DNA of 64,000 bases from Aidingimonas halophila. GTDB taxonomy: Bacteria > Pseudomonadota > Gammaproteobacteria > Pseudomonadales > Halomonadaceae. The translations under genes and the position numbers were made by a program. The first letter of the stretch is position 1. Each line of letters starts with the position of its first letter. This document shows, in pieces, positions 9,472 through 21,441 of the stretch. A model generated the notes under the pieces. The model saw only the letters and a list, made by a program, of their open reading frames with translations. It was not told the origin of the DNA and searched no databases. Location: positions 23,739 through 87,738 of the forward strand of contig NZ_FNNI01000011.1 of assembly GCF_900106955.1 (NCBI RefSeq). Direction: 5' to 3'.

Positions 9472-12400
9472 TTAGGCCTGTTTCAGGCAGCTCAGTAATG
9501 CCTGTAACGGATGGGGCAGCGACTGCCCGGAGAAACGTCGGACCTGGCTGCGACAGGAGTAACCGGTCGCCAGTAACCGTCCCTGATGGGCGTCATCGTC
9601 GACGACGGATTGCCATGACTGACGATAGATGGTTTTCGATGTGGTGACGTTTCTGGCTTCATGGCCATAGGTACCCGACATGCCACAGCAACCGGTTGCC
9701 ACGAGTTCGAGGTTCAGACCGAAGGCGGCAAACAGTTGTTGCCACGCTTTCGGACTGCCGGGGGCGGTGGTCTTTTCGGTACAGTGTGACAGTAGCTTGA
9801 AGCCCGGATCGTCCAACGTCTGTCCGCTGGAAGTGAACCGATGTGCCTGAGCGACCAGCCACTCTTGCAGCATCATGACATCCGGGACCTTGTCGCTGCC
9901 AAGCGATTTCACGTACTCCTGACGGTAAGTGAGAGTCATGGCCGGATCGATGCCAACCAAAGGAACATCGAAATCGGCCAGAGCGCGGAGCCGCTCGGCT
10001 TGCTTTGCGGCAGTGCGCTCGAAGGCGCCCAGGAAGCCCTGCACATTGAGTGGTTTGCCGTTGGGCGAGAAGGGGGCGACAAAGACCCGGAAGTCCAGGC
10101 GGTACAGCAACTCTACGATGTCCATCACCACCTTCGATTCGAAATATGTGGTGAAGGCGTCCTGGACGATGATGACACTACGCGCCTTCTGGGCATTCGT
10201 CAGTATGCCGAGCGAGGTCGGGGTTGCCTCCGCGACACCCCAGGCATCGAGTTGCTTCTTGAGACGGGCACGCGACAATCTTGGGCTATCCACCATGCCT
10301 ACTGGACCAGCCAGTAACCGATCCACCAGGCGTGAACCCAGCAGACCGTTGTAGAGGGGAGCCATCGGTGCCAGATAGGGCACGATGAATTCCAGTCCAC
10401 CGATCAGATAATCACGGGGCGGTCGCAGATAACGTCCATGGTAAACTTCAAGAAATTGTGAGCGGAATTCCGGTACATTGACCTTGACCGGACATTGTCC
10501 CGCGCAGGATTTGCATGCCAGGCAACCGGCCATGGCGTCATAGACCTCATGGGAGAAATCTTTCTTTCCGCGGCGCTTGCCAATCGTGTTGACCAGGCGT
10601 AGCGGAAAATCCCGAATGAAGCCCCAGGCGCCCTCGGTTTTCTTCTTTCGTGATTCCTCGACCACATCGATGTGTTCACGCTGCTGCAGCCTCAGCCATT
10701 CGCGCATCAGACTGGCACGCCCCTTGGGTGAATGCACTCGCTCGCGAGTGGCTTTCCAGGAGGGACACATGGCATCAGCCGGATCATAGTTGTAGCAGGC
10801 ACCGTTACCGTTGCAGTAAACGGCACTATCATGTGCCTGCCAGACGCGTTCATCGATCTGACGGTCGGACTCGCCCCGGGTCGGTACGCCGTCGATGGTC
10901 AGTAAATCGGGATCGACCCATTGGATGGGGGTTTCCTGATCATCGGATGCCACGGAGGGGGATGTCGGAGTGGCGATCTTGCCGGGATTGAGCTGATTGC
11001 GTGGGTCGAACGCGGACTTGATCCGCTGCAGGCTGGGGTAGAGTGGTCCGAAGAAGCGGGGAGCATATTCCGAGCGAACGCCCTTGCCGTGTTCCCCCCA
11101 CAGCAAGCCATGGTAGCGCTGGGTCAGTTCCGCCACCTCGTCGGAGAGTTCGCGTATCAGGGATGCCTGAATGGGGTCCTTCATATCGATGGCGGGGCGT
11201 ACATGCAGCACGCCGGCATCCACATGCCCGAACATGCCGTAGGAGAGGCCGCGGGAATCCAGCAAGGCCCGAAACTCGGCAATGTAATCGGCCAGATGTT
11301 CCGGGGGAACAGCGGTATCCTCGACGAATGGTATCGGTCGCTTTTCGCCCTGGACATTCCCCAGCAGACCCACCGCCCGCTTGCGCATGGCATAGACCCG
11401 GCCAATCTGATCGCGGCCTTCAGCCAGGGTATAGCCAAGTCGCGTGACCGTTGTATCGTTTTCGATGTGATGAGTGAATGCCTCGACGCGTGAAGCCAAT
11501 CGATCGGGATCGTCGTCGTTGAACTCGATCAGATTGATACCGAGAATGTCGTTGTCGGCGTCATCCGGAAAGAAGTCGGCGACGCTATCCCAGACGAAAT
11601 CCTCCATGGCGAGCATCAGGACCTGATCGTCGATCGTTTCGATGGAGGTCGGACTCGAGTCGCTTGCCATCAATATCTTGGCATCACGCAAGGCGTCCAT
11701 GAAGCTGGTATAGCGGACATTGACCAGTGTCGAGTGCTTGGGGATGGGGAGGACATTGAGAGTGGCTTCGCCCAATAGACCCAGTGATCCCTCTGCGCCA
11801 CATAACAGGCTATTGAGATCGAATCGACCGTCGGCGGTTCGCAAATGGGCCAGGTCATAACCGGTGAGACAACGATTGAGTTCGGGAAACGTGGACTCGA
11901 TCAGGTCAGCCTGGGTGTCGGCGATATCTCGAGCCGTGCGGTGGATGGTGCCGAGAGCGTCATCACGTTGGCAGAGCGTGTCCAGTTCAGCGGTGTCTAC
12001 AGGACGACTGGTCAGTCGCTCACCTCCCAGCAGGACGCATTCGAGTTCCAGAACGTGGTCGCGGGTCTTGCCGTATTCGCAACTGCCTTGTCCGCTGGCA
12101 TCGGTGGAGATCATGCCGCCGATGGTGGCACGGTTGGAGGTTGACAGTTCGGGGGCGAAAAACAGGCCGTACGGCTTGAGCGCTGCATTGAGTTGATCTT
12201 TGACGACACCGGTTTGAACGCGCACTCGGCGGTTCTCGACGTCGATGTCGAGAATGTGGTTCATGTGCTTGGAGACATCGATCACCAGACCATCGGTCAG
12301 GGATTGACCGTTGGTGCCGGTACCGCCGCCTCGGGGGGCCATGACGATATGCTGATACTCGGATTGTCCCGCCAGTCTGGCGATACGCTCCAGGTCAGTC

Positions 12401-12588
12401 ATGTCTCGCGGGTAGAGCACGGCTTGCGGCAAGCGCTGGTAGATCGAGTTGTCGGTCGCCAGGACCGTACGGTTGCCGTAATCCGGAGCGATGTCACCGG
12501 CAAAGCCGGCAGCCTTCAGTGCGTCGAGAAAATGTAGATAATCGGTATCGAGGCGTTCCTGCGGTTCCAGTCGTGCAATCATGGACAT
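9472..12588 (-). CDS. ydiJ: FAD-linked oxidase/Fe-S protein, YdiJ-type (D-2-hydroxyglutarate dehydrogenase)
   Basis: The 1038-residue protein fuses a PCMH-type FAD-binding oxidase to a glycolate-oxidase GlpC-like Fe-S module. The FAD segment includes APRGGGTGTNGQSLTDG and ATIGGMISTDASGQG. Two ferredoxin cysteine clusters follow, the second being CLACKSCAGQCPVKVNVP, and the C-terminal part contains the GCCGM motif of CCG domains. Length and order match E. coli YdiJ (1018 aa), which has been reported to oxidise D-2-hydroxyglutarate. It is transcribed divergently from serS. Assignment to the family is firm; the substrate is inferred from E. coli. Confidence 0.88.
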   Translation of the reverse strand: MSMIARLEPQERLDTDYLHFLDALKAAGFAGDIAPDYGNRTVLATDNSIYQRLPQAVLYPRDMTDLERIARLAGQSEYQHIVMAPRGGGTGTNGQSLTDGLVIDVSKHMNHILDIDVENRRVRVQTGVVKDQLNAALKPYGLFFAPELSTSNRATIGGMISTDASGQGSCEYGKTRDHVLELECVLLGGERLTSRPVDTAELDTLCQRDDALGTIHRTARDIADTQADLIESTFPELNRCLTGYDLAHLRTADGRFDLNSLLCGAEGSLGLLGEATLNVLPIPKHSTLVNVRYTSFMDALRDAKILMASDSSPTSIETIDDQVLMLAMEDFVWDSVADFFPDDADNDILGINLIEFNDDDPDRLASRVEAFTHHIENDTTVTRLGYTLAEGRDQIGRVYAMRKRAVGLLGNVQGEKRPIPFVEDTAVPPEHLADYIAEFRALLDSRGLSYGMFGHVDAGVLHVRPAIDMKDPIQASLIRELSDEVAELTQRYHGLLWGEHGKGVRSEYAPRFFGPLYPSLQRIKSAFDPRNQLNPGKIATPTSPSVASDDQETPIQWVDPDLLTIDGVPTRGESDRQIDERVWQAHDSAVYCNGNGACYNYDPADAMCPSWKATRERVHSPKGRASLMREWLRLQQREHIDVVEESRKKKTEGAWGFIRDFPLRLVNTIGKRRGKKDFSHEVYDAMAGCLACKSCAGQCPVKVNVPEFRSQFLEVYHGRYLRPPRDYLIGGLEFIVPYLAPMAPLYNGLLGSRLVDRLLAGPVGMVDSPRLSRARLKKQLDAWGVAEATPTSLGILTNAQKARSVIIVQDAFTTYFESKVVMDIVELLYRLDFRVFVAPFSPNGKPLNVQGFLGAFERTAAKQAERLRALADFDVPLVGIDPAMTLTYRQEYVKSLGSDKVPDVMMLQEWLVAQAHRFTSSGQTLDDPGFKLLSHCTEKTTAPGSPKAWQQLFAAFGLNLELVATGCCGMSGTYGHEARNVTTSKTIYRQSWQSVVDDDAHQGRLLATGYSCRSQVRRFSGQSLPHPLQALLSCLKQA

Positions 12589-12657
12589 TACATATGTTGG
12601 AAATAGACTCTACTCTACCCGACCCTTGAGGACTTGGCACGGTCCGGCAACGGAACA

Positions 12658-12686
12658 TGGTGAAAGACTCTCCGGTTCCTTACAAT
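12658..12686 (+). promoter_or_regulatory. Candidate sigma-70 promoter for serS
   Basis: TACAAT at 12681-12686 (5/6) is separated by 17 bp from TGGTGA at 12658-12663, a weak -35. It lies 54 bp ahead of the serS start, in the divergent gap with the YdiJ-type gene. Confidence 0.4.
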
Positions 12687-12688
12687 AG

Positions 12689-14014
<1,326 letters not shown>

Positions 14015-14022
14015 TGGTGCAT

Positions 14023-14060
14023 AAAAAAGCCCGCCGGCCAACGCCGACGGGCTTCGTTTT
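14023..14060. terminator. Bidirectional terminator between serS and groEL
   Basis: GCCCGCCGGC (14029-14038) pairs with GCCGACGGGC (14043-14052) with one mismatch and a 4-nt loop. An A-run (14023-14028) lies on one side and TTCGTTTT on the other, so it can end transcription from serS on the plus strand and groEL on the minus strand. Confidence 0.85.
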
Positions 14061-14088
14061 GCAGGTGAGTCCTGAAGGGAGTGGGGGC

Positions 14089-15747
<1,659 letters not shown>

Positions 15748-15802
15748 CTAGCGCAGTTGTTAAACGAAATGTCGGTAATGTCTTGAAATGTTGGAGACTT
15801 CT

Positions 15803-16096
15803 TCAGCCTTCGACGACGGCGAGAATGTCGGACTCACTCATGATCAGGACTTCTTCGCCATCGATCTTCTGCTTTTCGACGCCGAAGCCTTCCTTGAAAA
15901 TGACGGTGTCGCCTACCTTGACGTCAAGGGGGCGAACTTCGCCGTTATCGAGAATCCGGCCGTTACCGACGGCGAGGATTTCGCCACGTGTCGGCTTTTC
16001 CTGGGCATTGCCCGGGAGCACGATGCCGCCTGCGGTTTTCTGCTCTTCCTCGACGCGACGGACGACGACGCGATCGTGCAAGGGACGGATATTCAT
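15803..16096 (-). CDS. groES: Co-chaperonin GroES (HSP10)
   Basis: The 97-residue protein caps the GroEL ring. It has the family start [14 protein letters not shown], a mobile loop ([14 protein letters not shown]) and the C-terminal beta segment. The start at 16096 has TTAGGAGA upstream; a longer frame beginning at 16141 is rejected because the extra residues are not family-like. It is the first gene of the groESL operon and is preceded by a 5' leader with two hairpins. Confidence 0.97.
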   Translation of the reverse strand: MNIRPLHDRVVVRRVEEEQKTAGGIVLPGNAQEKPTRGEILAVGNGRILDNGEVRPLDVKVGDTVIFKEGFGVEKQKIDGEEVLIMSESDILAVVEG

Positions 16097-16156
16097 TGCT
16101 CTCGTTCTCCTAATGAGTTGATGTGCCATGACAAAAGCCACAACGGGGCCATACGA

Positions 16157-16197
16157 TTTCCGGAAGCCCGACTTCCGGAAAGAAGGCTTGAGCCTTC
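16157..16197 (-). repeat. Two tandem hairpins in the groES 5' leader
   Basis: A perfect 10-bp inverted repeat, TTTCCGGAAG (16157-16166) with CTTCCGGAAA (16172-16181), is followed by GAAGGC/GCCTTC (16182-16187 and 16192-16197) with a TTGA loop. Both lie between the candidate sigma-32 promoter and the groES start, so they would be transcribed. On the minus strand the second hairpin is followed by only TTT. Confidence 0.7.
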
Positions 16198-16252
16198 CTT
16201 GTTGATGGCCGACCAGACAGGCTGATCGGCCGAATCACGTTGCTAGCCCATG

Positions 16253-16279
16253 AGTGGGGGCTGGTTGCAATCTTTCAAG
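16253..16279 (-). promoter_or_regulatory. Heat-shock (sigma-32) promoter of groESL
   Basis: Read on the minus strand, CTTGAAA (16279-16273) is separated by 13 bp from CCCCACT (16259-16253). This closely matches the sigma-32 consensus CTTGAAA-(13-15)-CCCCATNT. Transcription would start near 16246 and give a leader of about 150 nt. Confidence 0.8.
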
Positions 16280-16302
16280 GGATTGCATGAAAAAAAATTT
16301 GT

Positions 16303-16809
16303 TTACCGATGCCTGTCATGGCGATCAATGAACTCGCCTTCAAGGGGGTCGGTATCATGATCGGAATGATCGGTTTGCTTCGCTTCCCAATGTGACGAAT
16401 CGAAATCGTGCCGTTCGTGTTGGCCGTGCATCGACCCTGTGCGAAACGTAAACCCTTTGACTCGTATATTGGCCCGGCTCAGCCATTTTCCCAGTAAGCG
16501 GCGGGATGTCGGAATCAGGCACATGAATCCCAACGCATCGGAGATGAAGCCGGGAGCCATTAACAGGGCACCACCGAAAATCAGTGCGGCACCCGTCAAT
16601 AGTTCATCCGAAGGAAGCTCTCCGTTGGCAAAGCGTTGTTGAGCGCGCGTCAGCGTGGCAACGCCTTCGCGCCGCACCAGATGTAGCCCCAGAAAGCCGG
16701 TGCCCAGTACAAGCAGCAGGGTAGTCAGCAGACCGATTTCGCTGCCGACAGTAAACAAGATGACAAAGTCGAGCAGGGCGAACAGGGTGAAAAACAGCAA
16801 AATGGGCAT
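16303..16809 (-). CDS. fxsA: FxsA family membrane protein
   Basis: This 168-residue inner-membrane protein belongs to the FxsA family, named after the E. coli gene whose overproduction relieves F-plasmid exclusion of phage T7. It has hydrophobic segments at about 3-20, 24-42 and 75-95, the family LHLVRREG segment, and GGALLMAPGFISDALGFMCLIPTSR. The polar, His/Asp-rich tail is typical. The ATG at 16809 has CTGGAG upstream; an ATG at 16851 would add 14 unsupported residues. It lies upstream of groES, an arrangement seen in several proteobacteria. Confidence 0.88.
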   Translation of the reverse strand: MPILLFFTLFALLDFVILFTVGSEIGLLTTLLLVLGTGFLGLHLVRREGVATLTRAQQRFANGELPSDELLTGAALIFGGALLMAPGFISDALGFMCLIPTSRRLLGKWLSRANIRVKGFTFRTGSMHGQHERHDFDSSHWEAKQTDHSDHDTDPLEGEFIDRHDRHR

Positions 16810-16985
16810 AGAGACTCCAGGTTGGCGGTCTCGTGAGTAAATGGAGGTCATCCTCGCGATTTCAAGTCATGGCACCAGGAGCTGGCATACTGCCTTAGTG
16901 GTGTGTGCGGCGAACCGTAAGCATGCTATGTTATATGTGTTGCGGTGCACAATACTCAGGTACGACAGGATCGGGAGACTCTAAC

Positions 16986-17747
16986 ATGGAACTGGCAGGT
17001 GCAGTCATAGCCATCACCGGCGGCGCGCGTGGGCTGGGATACGCCATGGCCAAGCAACTCGGGCATCGTGGTGCTCGTCTGGCGTTGCTGGACCGGGAAC
17101 GGGAAGCGTTGGATCAGGCTGTCAATGCCTTGCTTGACGAGGATATTGAAGCGCGCTCCTTCATGGCGGATATTGCTGATGAGGCGTCGGTCATACAAGC
17201 ATTCGGTGATATCGCTAGAGAGTTGGGACCGCTTTCAGGACTGGTGAATAACGCTGGTATCACCCGAGATGGCCTATTGGTCAAAGCCAGTAACGGTCAT
17301 GTCGAGAAAACAATGTCGCTCTCGCAGTGGCAGCAGGTGATCGATGTCAATCTAACCGGGACTTTTCTGTGTACCCGCGAGGCGGCAAGCCAGATGGTCG
17401 AAGCCGGCCAGTCGGGGGTGATCGTCAATATTTCCAGTATTTCCCGAGCGGGCAACATGGGGCAGAGCAACTATGCGGCATCCAAGGCGGGGGTGGCGGC
17501 ATTGACAGTGACCTGGGCCAAGGAGCTGGCGAGATACGGCATTCGTGTGGGGGCGGTGGCACCGGGATTCATTGAAACCGAGATGACGGCCTCGATGCGG
17601 CAAGACATGCTGGAAAAACTGACTCGCAGTATTCCATTGGGTGCATTGGGACAGTCGGGTGATATTGCCGAGAGTGTAGAATTCATCTTCGACAATGATT
17701 ATTTCACCGGGCGTGTCATTGAATGCGATGGAGGGTTGCGATTGTAG
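16986..17747 (+). CDS. Short-chain dehydrogenase/reductase (FabG-like)
   Basis: This 253-residue classical SDR is an NAD(P)-dependent oxidoreductase. It has the cofactor motif TGGARGLG, NNAG, the catalytic Ser in ISSISR, and the YAASK active site (Tyr, Lys). The C-terminus DNDYFTGRVIECDGGLRL resembles 3-oxoacyl-ACP reductases. GGGAG precedes the ATG at 16986. It is not in a fatty-acid cluster, so a FabG role is not proven; an SDR for acyl-CoA, quinone or small carbonyls is equally possible. Confidence 0.85.
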   Translation: MELAGAVIAITGGARGLGYAMAKQLGHRGARLALLDREREALDQAVNALLDEDIEARSFMADIADEASVIQAFGDIARELGPLSGLVNNAGITRDGLLVKASNGHVEKTMSLSQWQQVIDVNLTGTFLCTREAASQMVEAGQSGVIVNISSISRAGNMGQSNYAASKAGVAALTVTWAKELARYGIRVGAVAPGFIETEMTASMRQDMLEKLTRSIPLGALGQSGDIAESVEFIFDNDYFTGRVIECDGGLRL

Positions 17748-17791
17748 ATGCGCCAGGCCAGGACATAGCCCGGCCCGGAGAGTCATAAGGG

Positions 17792-18052
17792 TCAGAATTC
17801 GACCTGGTCGCTCAAGTCGTCGACGGTCGCATCGCCGATGCCTTTCACCCGGGTGATGTCACTGGCATCGCTGAAATCGCCATTCTCTTCCCGATCCTCG
17901 ACAATGGCTTCCGCCTTGACGATGCCGATACCGGGTAGTTCCGCTAGTGTTTCCGCATCAGCGGTATTGACGTTGATCTTGTCCTGGGCGAAAGCCAGGG
18001 ATGTCAGACCCAGTGTCAAGGCGAAGGTCAAGGTAGTGAAAACGTTCTTCAT
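17792..18052 (-). CDS. ComEA-like helix-hairpin-helix protein
   Basis: The 86-residue protein has a signal peptide (cleavage after …LTSLAFA, about residue 22) followed by a tandem helix-hairpin-helix domain: INVNTADAETLAELPGIG and ITRVKGIGDATVDDL. Such small secreted proteins resemble the DNA-binding domain of the competence protein ComEA and may bind DNA in the periplasm. There is no ComEC or pilus gene nearby, so a competence role is only possible. Confidence 0.85.
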   Translation of the reverse strand: MKNVFTTLTFALTLGLTSLAFAQDKINVNTADAETLAELPGIGIVKAEAIVEDREENGDFSDASDITRVKGIGDATVDDLSDQVEF

Positions 18053-18279
18053 GGGGTCCTTCCTCTACGGTTGATGATGCTGCCGTCTTGTCCGAGAGTG
18101 GCAGCCTTTCGTGCGATATGTTTGCTGGATACCGCTCCACCACTCTATAGGGAAATAACTCCTGGATAGATAAGATATCGCTAAAATTTCATGTAAGCTT
18201 TTGACGACAGTTTTGCGAGGTCCTGGCTTACAGCTTGTCAGTTCGACCATCGCCATGGGCTAACGGCAATCGCCATCGC
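18053..18279. other. Divergent gap between comEA-like gene and pyrF
   Basis: This is non-coding as far as I can see. It separates the minus-strand ComEA-like gene from plus-strand pyrF and should carry both promoters. It is locally AT-rich around 18150-18210, and TGTAAGC (18192) recurs in reverse as GCTTACA (18227), a 7-bp inverted repeat about 28 bp apart with no evident role. Confidence 0.4.
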
Positions 18280-18288
18280 TGGTACAAT
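18280..18288 (+). promoter_or_regulatory. Extended -10 promoter for pyrF
   Basis: TGGTACAAT (TGn plus a 5/6 -10 hexamer at 18283-18288) lies 45 bp before the pyrF start. The -35 region is poor, as allowed for extended -10 promoters. Confidence 0.45.
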
Positions 18289-18332
18289 GCTCAGGTCACT
18301 GCCGCAAGTTTCACTGCTGGAGTCCGTTTGCC

Positions 18333-19034
18333 ATGTCGCCCTCATCCCCCCTGATCATTGCGCTCGATTATCCATCGCTGCATGCCGCACTTTGCATGGC
18401 CGATCAACTCGACCCGAACCGATGTCGTGTCAAGGTCGGCAAAGAGTTGTTCACCCGCAGTGGGCCGGCGGTGCTCGAGGCGCTCCACGGCCGGGGATTC
18501 GAGGTATTTCTGGATCTCAAGTTCCACGATATTCCCAATACCGTTGCCGGTGCGGTTCAGGCGGCCGCCGAGCAGGGCGTCTGGATGGTCAATCTCCACG
18601 CCTCGGGAGGACGGCGCATGATGGAGGCGGCGCGTGAACGGCTCGAGCGTGAACGCCTTTCGACATATCTGATTGCCGTTACCGTATTGACCAGCATGGA
18701 CGAGTCGGAGTTGGGGGCTATCGGGATCGATGAGTCGCCGGCTGCCCATGTCGAGCGTTTGGCTCGGCTGACACAGGAAAGTGGTCTGCATGGCGTGGTG
18801 TGCTCGGCACGAGAAGCATCACGGCTGAAGTCCCTGTGCGGTGATGACTTTCTCAAGGTGACGCCCGGCATTCGTCCAGCCTCCGTCGCCCATGGCGATC
18901 AGCGCCGAGTCGAGACGCCGAGAGATGCCATGGCATCGGGTAGTTCCTATCTGGTTGTAGGGCGTCCGGTGACTCAGGCTGAGGATCCCATGGCGGCATT
19001 GGCCGCAATCGAGGCGGAACTGGAGACGCGGTGA
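18333..19034 (+). CDS. pyrF: Orotidine 5'-phosphate decarboxylase
   Basis: The 233-residue TIM-barrel enzyme makes UMP from OMP, the last step of de novo pyrimidine synthesis. The catalytic [10 protein letters not shown] segment (Asp, Lys, His, Asp) is intact, and the phosphate-binding VGRPVT lies near the C-terminus. TGGAG precedes the ATG. In many gammaproteobacteria pyrF follows lapB in the same direction; here it is convergent with lapB, one base apart. Confidence 0.96.
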   Translation: MSPSSPLIIALDYPSLHAALCMADQLDPNRCRVKVGKELFTRSGPAVLEALHGRGFEVFLDLKFHDIPNTVAGAVQAAAEQGVWMVNLHASGGRRMMEAARERLERERLSTYLIAVTVLTSMDESELGAIGIDESPAAHVERLARLTQESGLHGVVCSAREASRLKSLCGDDFLKVTPGIRPASVAHGDQRRVETPRDAMASGSSYLVVGRPVTQAEDPMAALAAIEAELETR

Positions 19035-19035
19035 T

Positions 19036-20217
19036 CTATTCGCCTTCGATACCGGTGACCGGTTTCGTCATTCCCCAGCTTCGGCAACGGGGGCATTGCC
19101 AGTGGAGATGGCTCCCTGAAAACCCGCATCGCGAACAGCGGTAGCGGGGGGTGGCTTCAATCAGTTCCCGGGTATGGCGTTTCAATAGCTCGATTCGTTC
19201 CCGTTCGAGGCCATCGATATCGTACCGATACAACCCCAGGAGATAGTCGATACCGCGCAGACTGGGCGTTCTGGAGAGCTGGTCACGGATGAAGTCTTCG
19301 GCTGCCTTGTTGCCTTCGCGTCGCTGTAGCGTTTCCGCTAGCAGGATGATGGCTGTCGTGAAGGCGCCGCGTTCGATCACTTGCCTGAGCGAAAGCTCCA
19401 GCCCACTGATGTCTTCAAGCAGGTGATACGCGTCACGAAGGGGCTCCAGGATGATGGGAGTGAAATCGTTGTCCTGTTCGGGAATGCGCTTCAAATAGCG
19501 AATCTCCGCTTTGTACTGGCCGGTATCGTGTTCGAGCTTGGCGAGCAGCCAGTTGGCTCGGACGCATCGGTCGTCGATGGACAACGCCTGACGCAATCGC
19601 TTGCGTGCCAGCGATGGACTGGCCGATTGCATGTTCTGCTGTGCCAGCTCACAAAGCCAGTGGGCGGCGGCCCGGCGGATGTCATCATGCTGTCGGATCA
19701 AGGTGGGTTGGGCAACATCGAGAGCGGATTGCCAGTCACGCTCCCGTTCATAGAGGTCGACCAGCAGTTTTTTTGCCGAGTGACGTGTTGAATCGCTGGA
19801 TGCCTCGCGTATCAGGGTCTGCAGCAAGCGTTCGGCACGATCCAGCAGGCCGAGATGCAGGAAGTCGCGTGACAGCTCGAGCTGGACCGTATGACTCTGC
19901 GTCACGCTCAGTGTCGGTCGGGCCAGCAGGTTCTGATGAACCTTGACGGCACGGTCTGCTTCGCCCCGGGATCGAAACAGGTTGCCCAGCGCGACATGCG
20001 TTTCTATGGTGTCGCTGTTGACTTCCAAGGCGGCGACGAAGGTCTCGATGGCCTGGTCGGTTTGCTCATTGAGCAGATAGTTCAGGCCCACGAAGTAATC
20101 GCGCGACAGAGCCGGCTGCTGCCTCGCAGGCGAGCGTTGCTTCCTGTCACGGCGGCCAAGCCACCAGCCGATGGCGACCGCTGCCAACAACAGGGCCAGC
20201 AGCAGAAGATCGGGCAT
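19036..20217 (-). CDS. lapB: Lipopolysaccharide assembly protein LapB (YciM)
   Basis: LapB is a membrane-anchored TPR protein that, with FtsH, controls LpxC turnover and so balances LPS with phospholipid synthesis. The 393 residues comprise one N-terminal helix (3-19), TPR-like repeats to about 340, and a C-terminal rubredoxin-type metal site with two CxxC pairs (YRCSRCGFSGS and WQCPRCRSWG). It abuts lapA upstream without a gap. It should not be confused with the type I secretion ATPase that shares this name. Confidence 0.93.
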   Translation of the reverse strand: MPDLLLLALLLAAVAIGWWLGRRDRKQRSPARQQPALSRDYFVGLNYLLNEQTDQAIETFVAALEVNSDTIETHVALGNLFRSRGEADRAVKVHQNLLARPTLSVTQSHTVQLELSRDFLHLGLLDRAERLLQTLIREASSDSTRHSAKKLLVDLYERERDWQSALDVAQPTLIRQHDDIRRAAAHWLCELAQQNMQSASPSLARKRLRQALSIDDRCVRANWLLAKLEHDTGQYKAEIRYLKRIPEQDNDFTPIILEPLRDAYHLLEDISGLELSLRQVIERGAFTTAIILLAETLQRREGNKAAEDFIRDQLSRTPSLRGIDYLLGLYRYDIDGLERERIELLKRHTRELIEATPRYRCSRCGFSGSHLHWQCPRCRSWGMTKPVTGIEGE

Positions 20218-20523
20218 CTAGGGTAGTTCCTTGAGCTCCTGCATGCGCAGCCGGTCGATTTCCTTGCGCTGCTGCTGATTATGCCGTTGTGCACGGGTCA
20301 ACAGAGTGCGCAACCGGAGGTAGACGCCACTCATTGCCACCATGCCAAGCACGACGCCACAAGCCAGTGAGGCCAGTAGCCAAACCGACAGCGAGGCGGG
20401 CGGTAGTTCGATCCAGATGAGATTGAGCGGTACGGCTTCACGGTTGTTGACGGCGAACAGGATGCCGAACAGCAATACCGCCAACAATATGACCGCAAGA
20501 ATCACGCTTTTCAGCCAACGCAT
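20218..20523 (-). CDS. lapA: Lipopolysaccharide assembly protein LapA (YciS)
   Basis: The 101-residue inner-membrane protein has two hydrophobic segments (about 4-24 and 41-66) and a basic, helical tail. It is the conserved partner of LapB, and the two genes touch without an intergenic base. The motif FAVNNREAVPLNLIW is typical of the YciS family. Confidence 0.9.
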   Translation of the reverse strand: MRWLKSVILAVILLAVLLFGILFAVNNREAVPLNLIWIELPPASLSVWLLASLACGVVLGMVAMSGVYLRLRTLLTRAQRHNQQQRKEIDRLRMQELKELP

Positions 20524-20613
20524 GGTGGTTTCCTTTATCGATCTCCCCGAAACGAGCGGTATCGATATCGAGAGGTATCAGTGAGCCTACATCCCGATAT
20601 CGACTCTGGCCAC

Positions 20614-20910
20614 TCAGTAACCCAGTGCCCGACTGGCATTCACTTGTTCGCGCAGTTCCTTGCCTGGCTTGAAGTGAGGCACATATTTGCCATTAAGCTC
20701 GACGGGGTCTCCCGTCTTGGGATTGCGTCCGGTTCTGGGTTCCCGGTAGTGAAGTGAAAAACTTCCAAAACCCCGAATTTCCACACGACCGCCATCGGCC
20801 AGCGCATCGGTAATGTCCTCGAGGACGATACGTACGGCGGCTTCGACTTCCTTGATCGACAGTTCAGGCTGCCGCATTGCGATCTGCTCAATCAACTCGG
20901 ATTTGGTCAT
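20614..20910 (-). CDS. ihfB: Integration host factor subunit beta
   Basis: The 98-residue DNA-bending protein is the beta half of the IHF heterodimer. It shows [11 protein letters not shown], the [27 protein letters not shown] beta-arm region and the C-terminal [19 protein letters not shown] lies before the ATG at 20910; a longer frame to 21024 is not family-like. It is followed by lapA and lapB. rpsA, which usually precedes ihfB, is absent: the upstream neighbour is divergent sdhE. Confidence 0.96.
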   Translation of the reverse strand: MTKSELIEQIAMRQPELSIKEVEAAVRIVLEDITDALADGGRVEIRGFGSFSLHYREPRTGRNPKTGDPVELNGKYVPHFKPGKELREQVNASRALGY

Positions 20911-20995
20911 CGGCTTTCTCCATGCAGTCATGCCGGTCGGGACCACCTGCATCCCGACATCGTTGTTTTTTGTCTCAGCAAATCGTTCCACTCTC

Positions 20996-21024
20996 AGCAT
21001 ACTGTGTAAATTGAGATAAAACAA
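20996..21024 (-). promoter_or_regulatory. Candidate promoter for ihfB
   Basis: On the minus strand TTGTTT (21024-21019) is followed after 17 bp by TATGCT (21001-20996), each a 4/6 match. It lies 85 bp ahead of the ihfB start. A separate -10-like TATACT at 21105-21110 on the plus strand could serve sdhE. Confidence 0.4.
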
Positions 21025-21147
21025 CGGACTAGGTATGGTCCCGAAGCAAGAAAACCCGATTTTCGGAGTGGGCCGGGTGCTGGTACGACCGAGCGGCCTA
21101 TCGGTATACTGATCATCTCTTTCCGCCAGGTAACAAGCGAGGTGTGT

Positions 21148-21441
21148 GTGAACGGTTCGGCACCTGATGAGAACGTCGAGCGCAAACGGCTATATTGGCA
21201 TTCCCGCCGTGGCATGTGGGAGCTCGACTTGTTGTTGATCCCCTTTCTCGAACATCGTTATGACTGTCTGGAGATTGCAGACCAGCAGGCGTTTCGCGAG
21301 TTGATCAAACAGGAGGATCAGCATCTGTTTGCCTGGCTGATGAGGCGTCAATGGCCTGACGACTCGTCGCTAAGACGTATCGTTAAAATGATTGTCGACT
21401 ATGCCGAAACCACCGGCAACGATCAGTATCGTACCCTCTAG
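21148..21441 (+). CDS. sdhE: FAD assembly factor SdhE
   Basis: SdhE helps attach FAD covalently to the flavoprotein subunits of succinate dehydrogenase and fumarate reductase. The diagnostic RGMxE motif is seen as [12 protein letters not shown]. The GTG at 21148 has AAGCGAGG five bases upstream and gives 97 residues; a GTG at 21142 is the alternative. ygfX overlaps its 3' end, the usual sdhE-ygfX pair. Confidence 0.9.
   Translation: MNGSAPDENVERKRLYWHSRRGMWELDLLLIPFLEHRYDCLEIADQQAFRELIKQEDQHLFAWLMRRQWPDDSSLRRIVKMIVDYAETTGNDQYRTL

Noticed and set aside
16905..16985. N-terminal extension of the SDR gene from 16905
   Set aside because: The extra 27 residues are Cys-rich and not SDR-like, while the ATG at 16986 has a GGGAG ribosome site and gives the canonical cofactor-domain start.
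18192..18233. TGTAAGC...GCTTACA inverted repeat upstream of pyrF as a third copy of the 19-bp operator
   Set aside because: The arms are about 28 bp apart rather than six, so it does not match the motif at 50733 and 55525.
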